A stretch of 64,000 nt of DNA from Atopobiaceae bacterium (GTDB lineage: Bacteria; Actinomycetota; Coriobacteriia; Coriobacteriales; Atopobiaceae): positions 1 through 64,000 of the forward strand of contig JAUNEG010000006.1 in the NCBI GenBank assembly GCA_030525685.1, written 5' to 3'. Position numbers and translations under genes: made by a program. Of this stretch, positions 33,945 to 41,572 are shown piece after piece (the stretch's first letter is position 1; every line of letters starts with the position of its first letter). The notes beneath the pieces are model-generated. The model was not told the DNA's origin, did not search any database, and saw only the letters and a list, made by a program, of their open reading frames with translations.

Positions 33945-34878
33945 GGCTGCCCCTGTACAGGCTGAGGTCATCCATGATTTCCAGCACTTCTGCCGCATTG
34001 CTAATCACGTGGACGTAGTCCCGCTGGGCCCACTTTCTCGGCCACGAGAGAGACTCGTTGTCGTAACAGTGCTTCGTGATGAAGAGGGGCCTGCCCTGGT
34101 GCGCGCAGGCGCGGGCCTGCGTGAGGGTTCCGCTCGTGTCGGACGCCTCTACGATGATGGTTGCGTCAGAGATGGCGGCCATAAGTTCGTTGCGCTCGGG
34201 GAAGTAGTACCGCTTGGTCTTGAATGGCTGCACGTGGTACCTGTAGAAAGGCACCTGGCTCACGATTAGCCCGTTCTCCTCAAGCATGGCGTCGACCAGC
34301 TTCTGGTTCTCCCTTGGATAGCACTCATCGATGGGCGTCCCGATGACTCCGACAACGCATCCGCTTCCATACTTAAGGGCGGACATGGTTGCCGACGTAT
34401 CGATTCCCGCGGCGAGACCGGTAACGACGGCCTTGTTGTCCTTGGCGAGATCCTCCGCTATTTGAGCTGCGAGGGAGAGCCCCTCACTCGAGGCTTTTCT
34501 CGAGCCGACCACGGAAAAGCTCCTCATGCTCATGAGGCTGAGGCTTCCGCGGAAGTAGAGAATGGGCGCGGGCCTCTCGGAGTCGGCGAGCGACTCCGGC
34601 CAGGAGGGCGTCCCCTTGATGGCGAGGTCAAACGTACCGGCCTTGCGCGACACGTACTCCTCTACTTCCCTGTATTCGTCGCTGGGCCGGGGGTCGAAGA
34701 GACCCGACTCTTCCAGCAGAGCCTGGAGGGGCAGGCGGTCCGATCCGACCGTCATCTCGGTGACCCTCTTTAGCGTCATCTCGTCGCGCGAGTACAGGTA
34801 CTCGTATGCGACAAGCTCGTCAAATGGCGAAACCGTTGCGCGCGAAAGCGCCTCCTTCAGCATCGTTGCTGGGCTCAT
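33937..34878 (-). CDS. DprA/Smf-like Rossmann protein in the lysogeny arm
   Basis: The 313-residue product has a helical N-terminus and then a DprA/SLOG-type Rossmann domain: PAPILYFRGSL, FSVVGSRKASSEG, VVTGLAAGIDTSATMSAL, VIGTPIDECYPREN, YFPERNELMAAIS, VEASDTSGTLTQARACA. Classical DprA loads RecA onto incoming DNA; here the C-terminal winged helix is absent and the gene is in a prophage. ATG 34878 has a strong AAGGAGGG upstream. Overlap with the phosphoribosyltransferase gene indicates a functional pair. Base composition is lower in GC, a sign of separate acquisition. Confidence 0.8.
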   Translation of the reverse strand: MSPATMLKEALSRATVSPFDELVAYEYLYSRDEMTLKRVTEMTVGSDRLPLQALLEESGLFDPRPSDEYREVEEYVSRKAGTFDLAIKGTPSWPESLADSERPAPILYFRGSLSLMSMRSFSVVGSRKASSEGLSLAAQIAEDLAKDNKAVVTGLAAGIDTSATMSALKYGSGCVVGVIGTPIDECYPRENQKLVDAMLEENGLIVSQVPFYRYHVQPFKTKRYYFPERNELMAAISDATIIVEASDTSGTLTQARACAHQGRPLFITKHCYDNESLSWPRKWAQRDYVHVISNAAEVLEIMDDLSLYRGSHE

Positions 34879-35145
34879 GAAACTCAACTCCCTCCTTGCC
34901 CCTGTGATTGTACCTCAATAGTAGAACACGTGTTTCAGAAGATGGACTTACGGCAGGGTTTCGGACGCGAGCGCGGCTCTTCATCGCGACACCCTCCTGT
35001 ACCTCGCGGTCTCCGGGTCGTACGGCTTCTCCCCGAACGTGGCCAGTAACTCCTTGTTCCTCCGGTCCTCCTCGTTCACGAGGTCGAAGACCTCCCAATG
35101 AGCTCCGGGAACATTCTTGACAGTCTGGCATAGTGCCCTACGAGA
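34879..35145 (-). other. Spacer between the DprA-like and exonuclease genes
   Basis: Holds the AAGGAGGG site for the DprA-like gene. It also has a 54-codon open stretch (35145 down to 34981) in the same frame as the exonuclease, directly after its TAG stop. That stretch has sensible composition (segment VNEEDRRNKELLATFGEKPYD) but no good start codon, and could be a gene remnant. Confidence 0.4.
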
Positions 35146-36273
35146 CTATGGCCTTGCTTCGCCGTACAGCTCGCACTCCTGGATGATCTGGATGGGCGCG
35201 CCCTTCGCCTGCAGGTCCATCGCCTTCTTGACCTTGGTGCCGTAGGACCCCATGGCGTACGCCTCGCTGCCGCAGCCGCCGACCACGACGTAGCTCACCT
35301 TTCCCGACGGCTTCCCGGCGATCAGGCCGCCCCTCTCGGTGATGAACCTCTCTACGTCGTCCTTCGACCCGTGCTCGAAGTTGCCGGTCAGCACGAACTT
35401 CCTGCCCTCGAACTCGATGTCAGAATGTTCCTCTGACTCGGCGGACGCGGGGTCCACGACGCGGGCGAACAGAGACTCGAGGTCGTCGGCCTCGCGCGCA
35501 TCGAGGTCACCGTCGGAGACGGCGGCCTGGATCGCGTCGGCGACCTCGGACACCGTCGGGTCGTCCGCAAGGCTCTCGTGGGTGACGACGTAGAGCAGGA
35601 CGCCCATGGCCTCGTCCACGGAGACGGAGCCGTCCGACACGACGCCCGAGAGCAGCCTCACGAGCTCGGCCATGTCGCGGGTCCTCGCGCTGAGGGACCG
35701 CTCCGCGCGCGGTCTCTCTCTCGGCATCGGGTGGCTGTAGACGTAGAGCGAGAAGTGGCGGTCGAGGTCCTTGGGGTCGGCGAGGGACCAGAATACCCCG
35801 CGGCAGGCCTCGGCGTCCGCCTCCGCCTTGTGGTGGCGCTGCAACTCGACCCCGAGCCTCGCACACACGGTGGGCAGCTTGACGTCGGGGACGTCGCTCA
35901 GGGCGGCTCGGGCCATTTCCATCGTGTCGGCGTAGGTCGGCCGGCCCACGAGGATGCCGTACGCCTCGAACGCCTTCGAGAGGACGCAGAGGTCGAACTT
36001 CGCATTGTGCGCGACGAGGCGGGTGCCGGAGATGAGCGGGCGAAGCTCGTCTTCCCAGAGCTCGGGCAGGGTCTTGGCCTGGCGGACGCTGACGGGCGCT
36101 ATCCCGTGGATGCGGATGTTGATGTCGTCGAAGCGCGCCTCCGGGTCGACGAGCCAAGAGCGCCTCTCCACGACCAGGCCCGACGGGTCCGTCTGCACGA
36201 CGGCGATCGAGCAGACCCTGTCGTTTCTCCGGTTCGGCGTCTCCACGTCGAAGAAGGTAAGAAGATCGCTCAC
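35146..36273 (-). CDS. DEDDh 3'-5' exonuclease with C-terminal BRCT domain
   Basis: The 375-residue product has an N-terminal DnaQ-like exonuclease: FFDVETPN (Exo I, D-x-E), LVAHNAKFDLCVL (Exo II) and HHKAEADAEAC (Exo III, H...D). A ~100-residue acidic linker follows, then a BRCT domain (FEGRKFVLTGNFEHGSKDDVERFI, KVSYVVVGG, KVKKAMDLQAKGAPIQII). Such proteins act on DNA ends; the phage role is unknown. GTG 36273 abuts the repressor stop, so it is expressed from the lysogenic repressor promoter. Confidence 0.88.
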   Translation of the reverse strand: MSDLLTFFDVETPNRRNDRVCSIAVVQTDPSGLVVERRSWLVDPEARFDDINIRIHGIAPVSVRQAKTLPELWEDELRPLISGTRLVAHNAKFDLCVLSKAFEAYGILVGRPTYADTMEMARAALSDVPDVKLPTVCARLGVELQRHHKAEADAEACRGVFWSLADPKDLDRHFSLYVYSHPMPRERPRAERSLSARTRDMAELVRLLSGVVSDGSVSVDEAMGVLLYVVTHESLADDPTVSEVADAIQAAVSDGDLDAREADDLESLFARVVDPASAESEEHSDIEFEGRKFVLTGNFEHGSKDDVERFITERGGLIAGKPSGKVSYVVVGGCGSEAYAMGSYGTKVKKAMDLQAKGAPIQIIQECELYGEARP

Positions 36274-36645
36274 CTACACCGCCTCCTCAGTATCCACTCC
36301 ATGCGTATCAGGTTCTTGGGGGTAGGTGGACCGCATTCCGGCCACCACGTTGACGGCCACCTCGCGGCCCTCCTCGGAGAGGTCGCGGTACGCCGAGACG
36401 AGCGACGCCTCGCCGGGCTCGGGGACAACGGCAACCCCGGGGGCGGGGTGCTCGAGGTACCAGCCGGTCATGTCGTTGGGGGTGCAGCCGAGCGCCTCAC
36501 AGCAGTTGCAAAGCTGCTCGATGCTCATCATGGTCTTTCCACGCTCCCAGTTGCCGATAGTCCCTATGTCCACCTGGAGCAGATCGGCGAGAGCTTGTTG
36601 GGTCATGGACCCCTTCTTTCGGAGTGCTTTTAGCTGGAGCTTCAC
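36274..36645 (-). CDS. CI-like prophage repressor (XRE family)
   Basis: The 123-residue product has an HTH at residues ~13-35 (MTQQALADLLQVDIGTIGNWERG) and a C-terminal region of unknown fold, without the LexA-type Ser-Lys protease motif. It is divergent from a Cro-like gene across an AT-rich operator region, the usual lysis-lysogeny switch layout. GTG 36645 has AAGGAG upstream. Loss of a LexA-type domain implies induction by another route, such as an anti-repressor or proteolysis by a partner. Confidence 0.85.
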   Translation of the reverse strand: MKLQLKALRKKGSMTQQALADLLQVDIGTIGNWERGKTMMSIEQLCNCCEALGCTPNDMTGWYLEHPAPGVAVVPEPGEASLVSAYRDLSEEGREVAVNVVAGMRSTYPQEPDTHGVDTEEAV

Positions 36646-36681
36646 ATCGCCTCTCCTTAATAGGGAATCAATTCGCTGTCA

Positions 36682-36710
36682 ACAATAGCGAGAGACTGGA
36701 GAATACGCAA
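36682..36710 (-). promoter_or_regulatory. Repressor promoter (leftward)
   Basis: On the minus strand TTGCGT (36705-36710) and TATTGT (36682-36687) are 17 bp apart. It would drive the repressor, exonuclease, DprA-like and phosphoribosyltransferase genes and perhaps the integrase. Confidence 0.7.
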
Positions 36711-36733
36711 GAATTTCCGGAAAATACTCTTGC
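36707..36733. promoter_or_regulatory. 27-bp operator-like palindrome between the divergent promoters
   Basis: Arms GCAAGA and TCTTGC enclose TTTCCGGAAA. Each arm covers part of one -35 box (leftward and rightward), so a dimer bound here would touch both promoters. Confidence 0.6.
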
Positions 36734-36757
36734 AATATTTAAGAGATTCAATATACT
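36730..36757 (+). promoter_or_regulatory. Early rightward promoter
   Basis: TTGCAA (36730-36735) and TATACT (36752-36757) with 16-bp spacing. It reads into the Cro-like gene and the early operon. Confidence 0.7.
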
Positions 36758-36789
36758 GAGCCTGAGACAGTGAAGATATTCACTATTCC

Positions 36790-36847
36790 GATTCATAGGC
36801 GAGCCTATGAATCCTACGGCTCTTCGTTGACAGAGCCAACGAAGAGC
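36790..36847 (+). promoter_or_regulatory. Two tandem hairpins in the early leader
   Basis: A perfect 11-bp palindrome with 2-base centre (36790-36813, GATTCATAGGC arms) and an 11-bp stem with 7-base loop (36819-36829 with 36837-36847, GCTCTTCGTTG arm) occupy the leader before the Cro-like gene. No T tract follows. They may be protein-binding sites or RNA control elements. Confidence 0.6.
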
Positions 36848-36875
36848 GCGGTCTTCTCGATGGGAGGGGAAGCGG

Positions 36876-37112
36876 ATGCCTTTCAGCAAGTCGGTCTTCG
36901 CGGAGAACATGAGGCGCCGACGCGTGGTGCTGGACATGTCCCAGGCCGAGCTCGCCGAGCGGGCCGGGGTCACCCCGGACCTCGTGTGGAGCTACGAGAA
37001 CGAGAAGTACGTGCCGGGCGCGGACAAGGCGTGCGCCATCGCCGAGGCGCTCGGGTGCACGATCAACGACCTGTGCGGGTGGGGCGACCCGGGGTGCGGT
37101 GACGCGGCGTGA
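36876..37112 (+). CDS. Cro-like XRE-family regulator
   Basis: A 78-residue single-domain HTH protein: RRRRVVLDMSQAELAERAGV then TPDLVWSYENEKYVPG. First gene of the rightward operon, divergent from the repressor, hence the Cro position. It probably competes for the palindromic operator. Confidence 0.85.
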   Translation: MPFSKSVFAENMRRRRVVLDMSQAELAERAGVTPDLVWSYENEKYVPGADKACAIAEALGCTINDLCGWGDPGCGDAA

Positions 37113-37173
37113 GCGGCGTCGGCATGGACGCACTTCTTGTCCGCCAGTGGCCCCCGAGGGAAGGGTGAGGGCC

Positions 37174-37371
37174 GTGACCGTGGGGCGCGCGCTGCGACGC
37201 GTCGGGTGGGGGACCATGTGCTGCTCCGTCTGCCTCGCGTCCGTGTGGGGCGACTCGTGGGCCGCCTCGTTCCTCCTCGGCACGTTCCTCCTCGGCGTCG
37301 GCCTTGGGCTGCGGGACGGGCCGACGCTGCGGGACGCCCTGGCCTGGATCTGGCCCCCGAGGGAGGGGTAG
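37174..37371 (+). CDS. Small phage membrane protein, unknown
   Basis: About 65 residues with a hydrophobic stretch (SFLLGTFLLGVGLGL) and the ending LAWIWPPREG. Start GTG 37174 is uncertain; GTG 37165 is an alternative. No family recognised. The short ORF just before it also ends WPPREG, from a repeated DNA segment. Confidence 0.45.
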   Translation: MTVGRALRRVGWGTMCCSVCLASVWGDSWAASFLLGTFLLGVGLGLRDGPTLRDALAWIWPPREG

Positions 37372-37411
37372 CGATGGGCTCCGATTACCACCCCCGAGCG
37401 AGGGCGGGCTG

Positions 37412-37507
37412 ATGACCCTCGTGGCCAAGTTCCTAGCCGCCTTACCGCGGTCGCGCGCGGCGGCGGGGAGAGATAGCAGACAGCGAAGAGAAAGAGGGAC
37501 GAAATGA
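37412..37507 (+). CDS. Tiny phage ORF, unknown
   Basis: Thirty-one basic residues (MTLVAKFLAALPRSRAAAG...) whose stop overlaps the next ATG. Overlap is the only support; it may not be a real gene. Confidence 0.3.
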   Translation: MTLVAKFLAALPRSRAAAGRDSRQRRERGTK

Positions 37508-37719
37508 CGGATCGGGCACAGAGCAACGTGACGAAACAGGCGCAGGACAGCGCGCTCGCGGAGGCATCGACCGCCGAGCTCGCCGCGGAGCTGGCGTCCC
37601 GCGGGGCGAAGGTGACCACGCTCGCCGAGGGGCGAGCGCCACGCTCTCGCAGCGCGGGTCGGCGAGTAGGGGCCCGAGACCCGGGGGCACCGTCCGAAGG
37701 GGGCGAGGGGGCGCCATGA
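37504..37719 (+). CDS. Small phage early protein, unknown
   Basis: Seventy-one residues: an Ala/Glu-rich helix (TKQAQDSALAEASTAELAAELASRG) and a basic, Gly-rich tail. It overlaps the next gene by ATGA, supporting translation. The segment TAELAAELASR is common in small phage proteins; function unknown. Confidence 0.55.
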   Translation: MTDRAQSNVTKQAQDSALAEASTAELAAELASRGAKVTTLAEGRAPRSRSAGRRVGARDPGAPSEGGEGAP

Positions 37720-37922
37720 GCGAGATCAGGAGGCTCAGGGAGGGGTGCGGGTGGTCGATGAGTCGCCTCGCGCGCGAGGCGGGCGTGAGCCACGCGGCGG
37801 TGTCCCACTGGGAGCGCGGCGGCGTGGCGAACATGCGGCTCGGCTGCGCCATCCGCGTGGCGGAGGCGCTGGGGGTCTCGGTCTACGACCTCGTGGAGGG
37901 CGAGAGGGGGCGGCGGCGGTGA
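37716..37922 (+). CDS. XRE-family HTH protein
   Basis: Sixty-eight residues with an HTH: LREGCGWSMSRLAREAGVSHAAVSHWERG, followed by AIRVAEALGVSVYDLVEG. A second small DNA-binding protein in the early operon. Both ends overlap neighbours by four bases. Confidence 0.8.
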   Translation: MSEIRRLREGCGWSMSRLAREAGVSHAAVSHWERGGVANMRLGCAIRVAEALGVSVYDLVEGERGRRR

Positions 37923-38158
37923 GCGCGAGGCTCGCGTCCGCGCTCTCGTGGGCCTCGGCGGTCGCGGTCTTCCTCGCGTGCGTCGCGGCCGTGTGCCTGG
38001 CGTCGTGGGCGCTGTATGCGCTCACGGTCGCGTGGCCGGCTCTGCTGCTCGCCCTCCTCGCCCTCATGGCGGCGCTCGCGGCCCTGCTCGTGCTCGCGCT
38101 CGCCTGGGCGGCAGTCGCCGGCCTGCGCGACTGGATCTGGGCCAGGTGGCCGCGGTGA
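37919..38158 (+). CDS. Small two-span membrane protein, unknown
   Basis: Seventy-nine residues with two or three hydrophobic segments (ASAVAVFLACVAAVCLASWAL; LLLALLALMAALAALLVLALAW) and an RDWIWARWPR end. GTG overlaps the HTH stop. Function unknown. Confidence 0.6.
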   Translation: MSARLASALSWASAVAVFLACVAAVCLASWALYALTVAWPALLLALLALMAALAALLVLALAWAAVAGLRDWIWARWPR

Positions 38159-38385
38159 CCCGGTGCGCGGCGGGCGGGCTCGGGGGCCGGGGAAGCGCAT
38201 AGGGACCCGAGCCTCCCCCGCAACGGCGCACCGACGACGGGCCGGCGACCCGGCCCCAGGAACGCCGGACCCCTCCTTTCGCCGGCGGGCGACCGTGACC
38301 CCGCCCGCCGCGCACCGGGCCACCGGTCCGACTCGTACCTTCACAACCGGATACCCGGATGCGCGGCGGCCAGAGAGGAGTGCTC
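38159..38385 (+). other. GC-rich spacer before the SPFH gene
   Basis: Several short inverted repeats but no reading frame or promoter that I can support. An AGAGAGGAG ribosome-binding site stands at its end. Confidence 0.4.
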
Positions 38386-39357
38386 ATGCTCAACATCATC
38401 ATCGCCGCGCTGCTCGCGCTCACCGCGGTGGCGGCGGCGGTCTCCATTGCCCGCTACAACGCGAGGGTCAGGGAGATCAACGCAAGGGTGGCCGAGCGAG
38501 GCTACGGCTCGACGGGGAGGGAGACCCCGGTCGTCTGGGCGCTCGTCCCGCTCGCGGCCGCTGCGGTGGTCCTCGGGCTCGGCTGCCTCTACGCCCAGGA
38601 CGTCGGCGAGGCCGTGGTCAAGGTCAACTTCGGCGGCTCGCTCGCCGGCCACACGACCGAGGCGGGCTTCCACGCCAAGGCGCCCTGGCAGGACGTCACC
38701 AGCTGAGACATCAGGGACCGCCTCATCAACCTCTACCGGGACAACGAGTACAGGTACGACAACGGCAGCTACGACGGCGCCACGGTCACCGTCAGCGACC
38801 AGAGGGGCACCAAGGCCGACGTGGACGTGCAGGTGATCTACTCCATCGACGCCGACTCCGTCGAGCAGCTCTACACCGAGTACAACACGCAGGAGGCCTA
38901 CGTCTCCAACTACGTGTCCAACGACGTCCGCCAGACCGTGCGCGACTGCGCCGGCAACTTCTCGACCATCCAGCTGCTCACCGACCGCGACGCGCTCGCC
39001 AAGTCCATCGGCGACGCGCTGTCGACCCGATGGGAGGGCAAGGGCGTCATCGTCGAGTCCGTGCAGGTGCAGGACGTGCGCTATGCGGACTCCATTACGG
39101 AGGCCTACGCCAACGCCCAGACAGCCGAGATCGAGAAGCAGCGCGCCCTCAACGCCCAGGAGACCGCGAAGGTCGAGGCCGAGACCAAGGCCATCGAGGC
39201 GCAGGGAGAGGCCGACGCCAACGCCATCCTCACGAAGAGCCTGACGCCCGAGGTCCTGCAACAGCGCTACTACGAGACGCTGCGGGACATCGGCGAGGGC
39301 GGCAACCTCGTGCTGCTCCCCGAGGGCTCCGTACCCATCGTCAGCACCACCGAGTAG
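38386..39357 (+). pseudogene. SPFH/prohibitin-like phage protein with in-frame TGA
   Basis: Two membrane spans (IIIAALLALTAVAAAVSIA; VVWALVPLAAAAVVLGLG) lead into an SPFH (band 7) domain: VVKVNFGGSLAGHTTEAGFHA, KADVDVQVIYSIDADSV, then a coiled coil AEIEKQRALNAQETAKVEAE and ILTKSLTPEVLQQRYYETL. A single TGA at 38704-38706 splits it after KAPWQDVTS; the same frame continues as DIRDRLINLYRDNEY. SPFH proteins usually have Trp at this place, so the ancestral codon was probably TGG. The piece after the TGA could restart only at GTG 38821. It is a nonsense mutant, a read-through gene or a sequencing error. Confidence 0.8.
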
Positions 39358-39488
39358 GAACCGACGGCCACAGACCGGCCGTCGCGCATCCGGGCATCCA
39401 CCGGGACGGCGCCATCGGGCGCCGGCAGAGAAATGGCGGCCCCGCGCCTGAGAAACAACGGGCCGCCACCGTCCTGAAAGGAGGACTG

Positions 39489-39632
39489 ATGGCAAGCATA
39501 GCAGAGGCGGCTGGACGCGTGCTCGACGCGCTCGCGGCATGGGTCGAGGAGGAGGGGCACCCCGCGCGGGCCCTCGCCCTCATGGCCCTCATCGCCCTGG
39601 CGGTCACGACTGCTGACGGCTGGTGGCTGTGA
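39489..39632 (+). CDS. Small phage protein with one hydrophobic segment
   Basis: Forty-seven residues (ARALALMALIALAVTTADGWWL ending). AAAGGAGG lies just before ATG 39489, and the stop overlaps the next start (TGATG). Unknown function. Confidence 0.6.
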   Translation: MASIAEAAGRVLDALAAWVEEEGHPARALALMALIALAVTTADGWWL

Positions 39633-39760
39633 TGGGCGGGGCGGAGGGGCGCGCGGCCGCCGAGGCGGCCGAGAGGCTGTTCCTGGAGTGGCTGGTGGAC
39701 GAGTTCCGCCGCGACCGTGAGGCCGCGGAGGCCGACGAGAGAAGGGGAGAGGCGGCGTGA
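39632..39760 (+). CDS. Small acidic phage protein
   Basis: Forty-two residues, helical (AAERLFLEWLVDEFRRDREA). Start and stop both overlap neighbours (TGATG and GTGA), which argues it is translated. Unknown function. Confidence 0.55.
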   Translation: MGGAEGRAAAEAAERLFLEWLVDEFRRDREAAEADERRGEAA

Positions 39761-40026
39761 CGGTTGACCGCAGGGGCCTAAGCGTCATGACCGAGGAGGA
39801 GTACCGCGCCCTCCCCGAGGAGATACGCGGGCCGGACCGGGAGCAGGTGGGCGTCGTGGAGCTCGCGGGCGTCCGCGGGGAGCACGCGCCGAGCACGGTG
39901 AGGGTCGAGTGCCGCCCGGAGCTGCTGAGGAGGACGCACGTGTGGCTCGAGGCGGTGGCCGAGCGAAACGGGTGGACCGGGAGGGTCCGCTCGTGGGTAG
40001 AGGCGGCGGGGAGGCGATCCCGATGA
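39757..40026 (+). CDS. Phage protein of 89 residues, unknown
   Basis: Starts at GTG 39757. Contains TEEEYRALPEEIRGPDREQVGVVELAG and a C-terminal basic helix. Ends in an ATGA overlap with the next gene. No family recognised. Confidence 0.6.
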   Translation: MTVDRRGLSVMTEEEYRALPEEIRGPDREQVGVVELAGVRGEHAPSTVRVECRPELLRRTHVWLEAVAERNGWTGRVRSWVEAAGRRSR

Positions 40027-40256
40027 CCGACGAGATGGCGGAGAGGACGCTCGTGAGCGTGGCCGCGGTCCGCGAGGTCGTGGGCGAGGAGATCCTGCTG
40101 GCGCGCCGCCGCGCCGAGAAGGCGGCCGACACAGGCCACGCCGAGCGGGTCGTCGCCTGACTGAACGCGGCGGACCGCCTCATCGTGGTCTGCGAGCGTC
40201 TGGGCGTCGGGGAGCCGGTGCTGTGCGGCGGGGACGGAATCGAGTGGGAGGACTGA
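40023..40256 (+). pseudogene. Phage early protein with in-frame TGA
   Basis: The first 45 codons (TDEMAERTLVSVAAVREVVG, LLARRRAEKAADTGHAERVVA) end at TGA 40158-40160, but the frame goes on for 31 codons, LNAADRLIVVCERLGVGEP then GGDGIEWED, to a TGA right before the next gene's ribosome-binding region. Reading the first TGA as Trp gives one smooth 77-residue protein. Same lesion type as in the SPFH gene. Confidence 0.65.
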
Positions 40257-40257
40257 C

Positions 40258-40590
40258 ATGGGAGAGAAGATGGTGAGAAGTGTGACGGTCGAAGACGTGA
40301 CGGGGGTGCACGAGCTCGGCCCGGCGAGGGCGGCCCTCGTGCTGATGTTCGGCAACGACGGGGAGAGCAAATTCTCCGCGACGGGCGCCTTCTCGAATGA
40401 GGACATGATCTACGCGGCGCGGACGGTCGGGCTGGTCGCCGGCACGGGTGCCCACGATCTCGGCGAGGGCGTGGAGGCGGTCTTCAGACTGGTCCTCCTG
40501 CATGCCTTCCTGGAGGGCCTCAAGGATTTCGGCCGCCAGGCCGAGATGTGCGCCGCGAGTGCCCTGAACGAGATGGGGGTGGGGGAGTGA
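40258..40590 (+). CDS. Phage protein of 110 residues, unknown
   Basis: ATG directly follows the previous stop. Contains GPARAALVLMFGNDGESKFSA and a helical C-terminus (AVFRLVLLHAFLEGLKDFG). Overlaps the next gene by GTGA. No family recognised. Confidence 0.65.
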   Translation: MGEKMVRSVTVEDVTGVHELGPARAALVLMFGNDGESKFSATGAFSNEDMIYAARTVGLVAGTGAHDLGEGVEAVFRLVLLHAFLEGLKDFGRQAEMCAASALNEMGVGE

Positions 40591-41336
40591 CCGGGACGGA
40601 GAGGCTGCGCGAGCTCGTGGAGGGGGTCAGGCCTCACCTCCTGGGCAAGGACGTCGTCACGTGCGACTACGCGGACGGGCACGAGGCCGAGTGCTGCGCG
40701 AGCTTCTGGAAGCTGCTCCTCGCCATCGCCGACCAGATAGCGCGCGAGCACGCGGAGGACTGCTTCAAGATGGGCCACGTCCTCGGCGAGGACGCCGAGG
40801 CGGCGTCGTGGGTGCGCGAGCACGGCGGAATCGAGGGACTGCGCCTCATGCTTCAGGATGCTGACAGTCGCCGCGTCGAGCTGTGCGCCGCGCTCGGCAT
40901 CGACCTCGATAAGGAATTCCGCGTAGATGGCGACGGTACCAAGCACACCGGAAGCGTCCTTCCCGTCAACCTCACCCACCGCGCCCCCGTCCTCGCGGCG
41001 GACGGGAGGCCGCTGCGCGAGGGGGAGACGGTATGGGCGACGGAGGACAGCCCGTTCTCCGCACCGCTGGAAAGAGGCGATGAGGTCACCGTCAGGCACG
41101 TCTCCCCGTACAGCATCAGCGTCGAGGATGAGGCGGGTGTTTCGTGGGCTGTAGGCAGCCACCACCTCACCCACGAGCGCCCCGACAGCTGGGGGCGGCT
41201 GGAGGAGGACGTGACGCTCTCCGTCGAGAGGTACTGCGATCGCTGCGAGCTCAAGAAGCACGGCGGCATGACGTGGCCCCAGCTCGTCCGCGAGGACCTC
41301 GTGCGCCGCGCCAGGGCGCTGGCGGGTGATACATGA
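40587..41336 (+). CDS. Phage protein of 249 residues, unknown
   Basis: Starts at GTG 40587 overlapping the previous stop. Contains HGGIEGLRLMLQDADSRRVELCAAL, a small SH3-like stretch (PLREGETVWATEDSPF, GDEVTVRHVSPYSISVEDEAG), and CDRCELKKHGGMTWPQLVRED near the end. No enzyme motif is seen. Confidence 0.65.
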   Translation: MTGTERLRELVEGVRPHLLGKDVVTCDYADGHEAECCASFWKLLLAIADQIAREHAEDCFKMGHVLGEDAEAASWVREHGGIEGLRLMLQDADSRRVELCAALGIDLDKEFRVDGDGTKHTGSVLPVNLTHRAPVLAADGRPLREGETVWATEDSPFSAPLERGDEVTVRHVSPYSISVEDEAGVSWAVGSHHLTHERPDSWGRLEEDVTLSVERYCDRCELKKHGGMTWPQLVREDLVRRARALAGDT

Positions 41337-41572
41337 TGTGCGAGTTCTGCGATGACCAGATTCCAAAAACTCCAGGCGTTTGCGATACGCCCGGCATGGA
41401 TGTCGAAGCGCGTATAGAGGCGCTTTTCAACATTGACACGAAGAAGAGGACGTACTGCCTCGTCGTGTCGAACGTCCACACGTGCGACGAGGCATATTTC
41501 GGTATCCACTACTGCCCCATGTGCGGGCGCAAGCTGGCGGAGAGGGGGCGCTATGACAGCGCGCACAGATGA
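41333..41572 (+). CDS. Small zinc-ribbon phage protein
   Basis: Seventy-nine residues with paired cysteines CEFCDD at the start and CPMCGRKL near the end, a likely zinc ribbon. ATGA overlap with the preceding gene. Confidence 0.65.
   Translation: MMCEFCDDQIPKTPGVCDTPGMDVEARIEALFNIDTKKRTYCLVVSNVHTCDEAYFGIHYCPMCGRKLAERGRYDSAHR

Noticed and set aside
33264-34878. Host competence genes (comF, dprA) caught beside the prophage
   Set aside because: They lie between integrase and repressor on the lysogenic strand, overlap each other and lack classical features (no winged helix, no RGFNQ), so they belong to the element.
34981-35145. Separate gene after the exonuclease stop (54-codon in-frame stretch)
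   Set aside because: No start codon with a ribosome-binding site; noted as a possible remnant or read-through extension only.
37109-37168. 19-codon ORF overlapping the Cro-like stop (ends WPPREG)
   Set aside because: Too short to support beyond the GTGA overlap; its end matches a repeated DNA segment.
38704-38706. Selenocysteine at the in-frame TGA codons
   Set aside because: No SECIS-like hairpin apparent downstream and none of the families is a known selenoprotein; Trp fits better.
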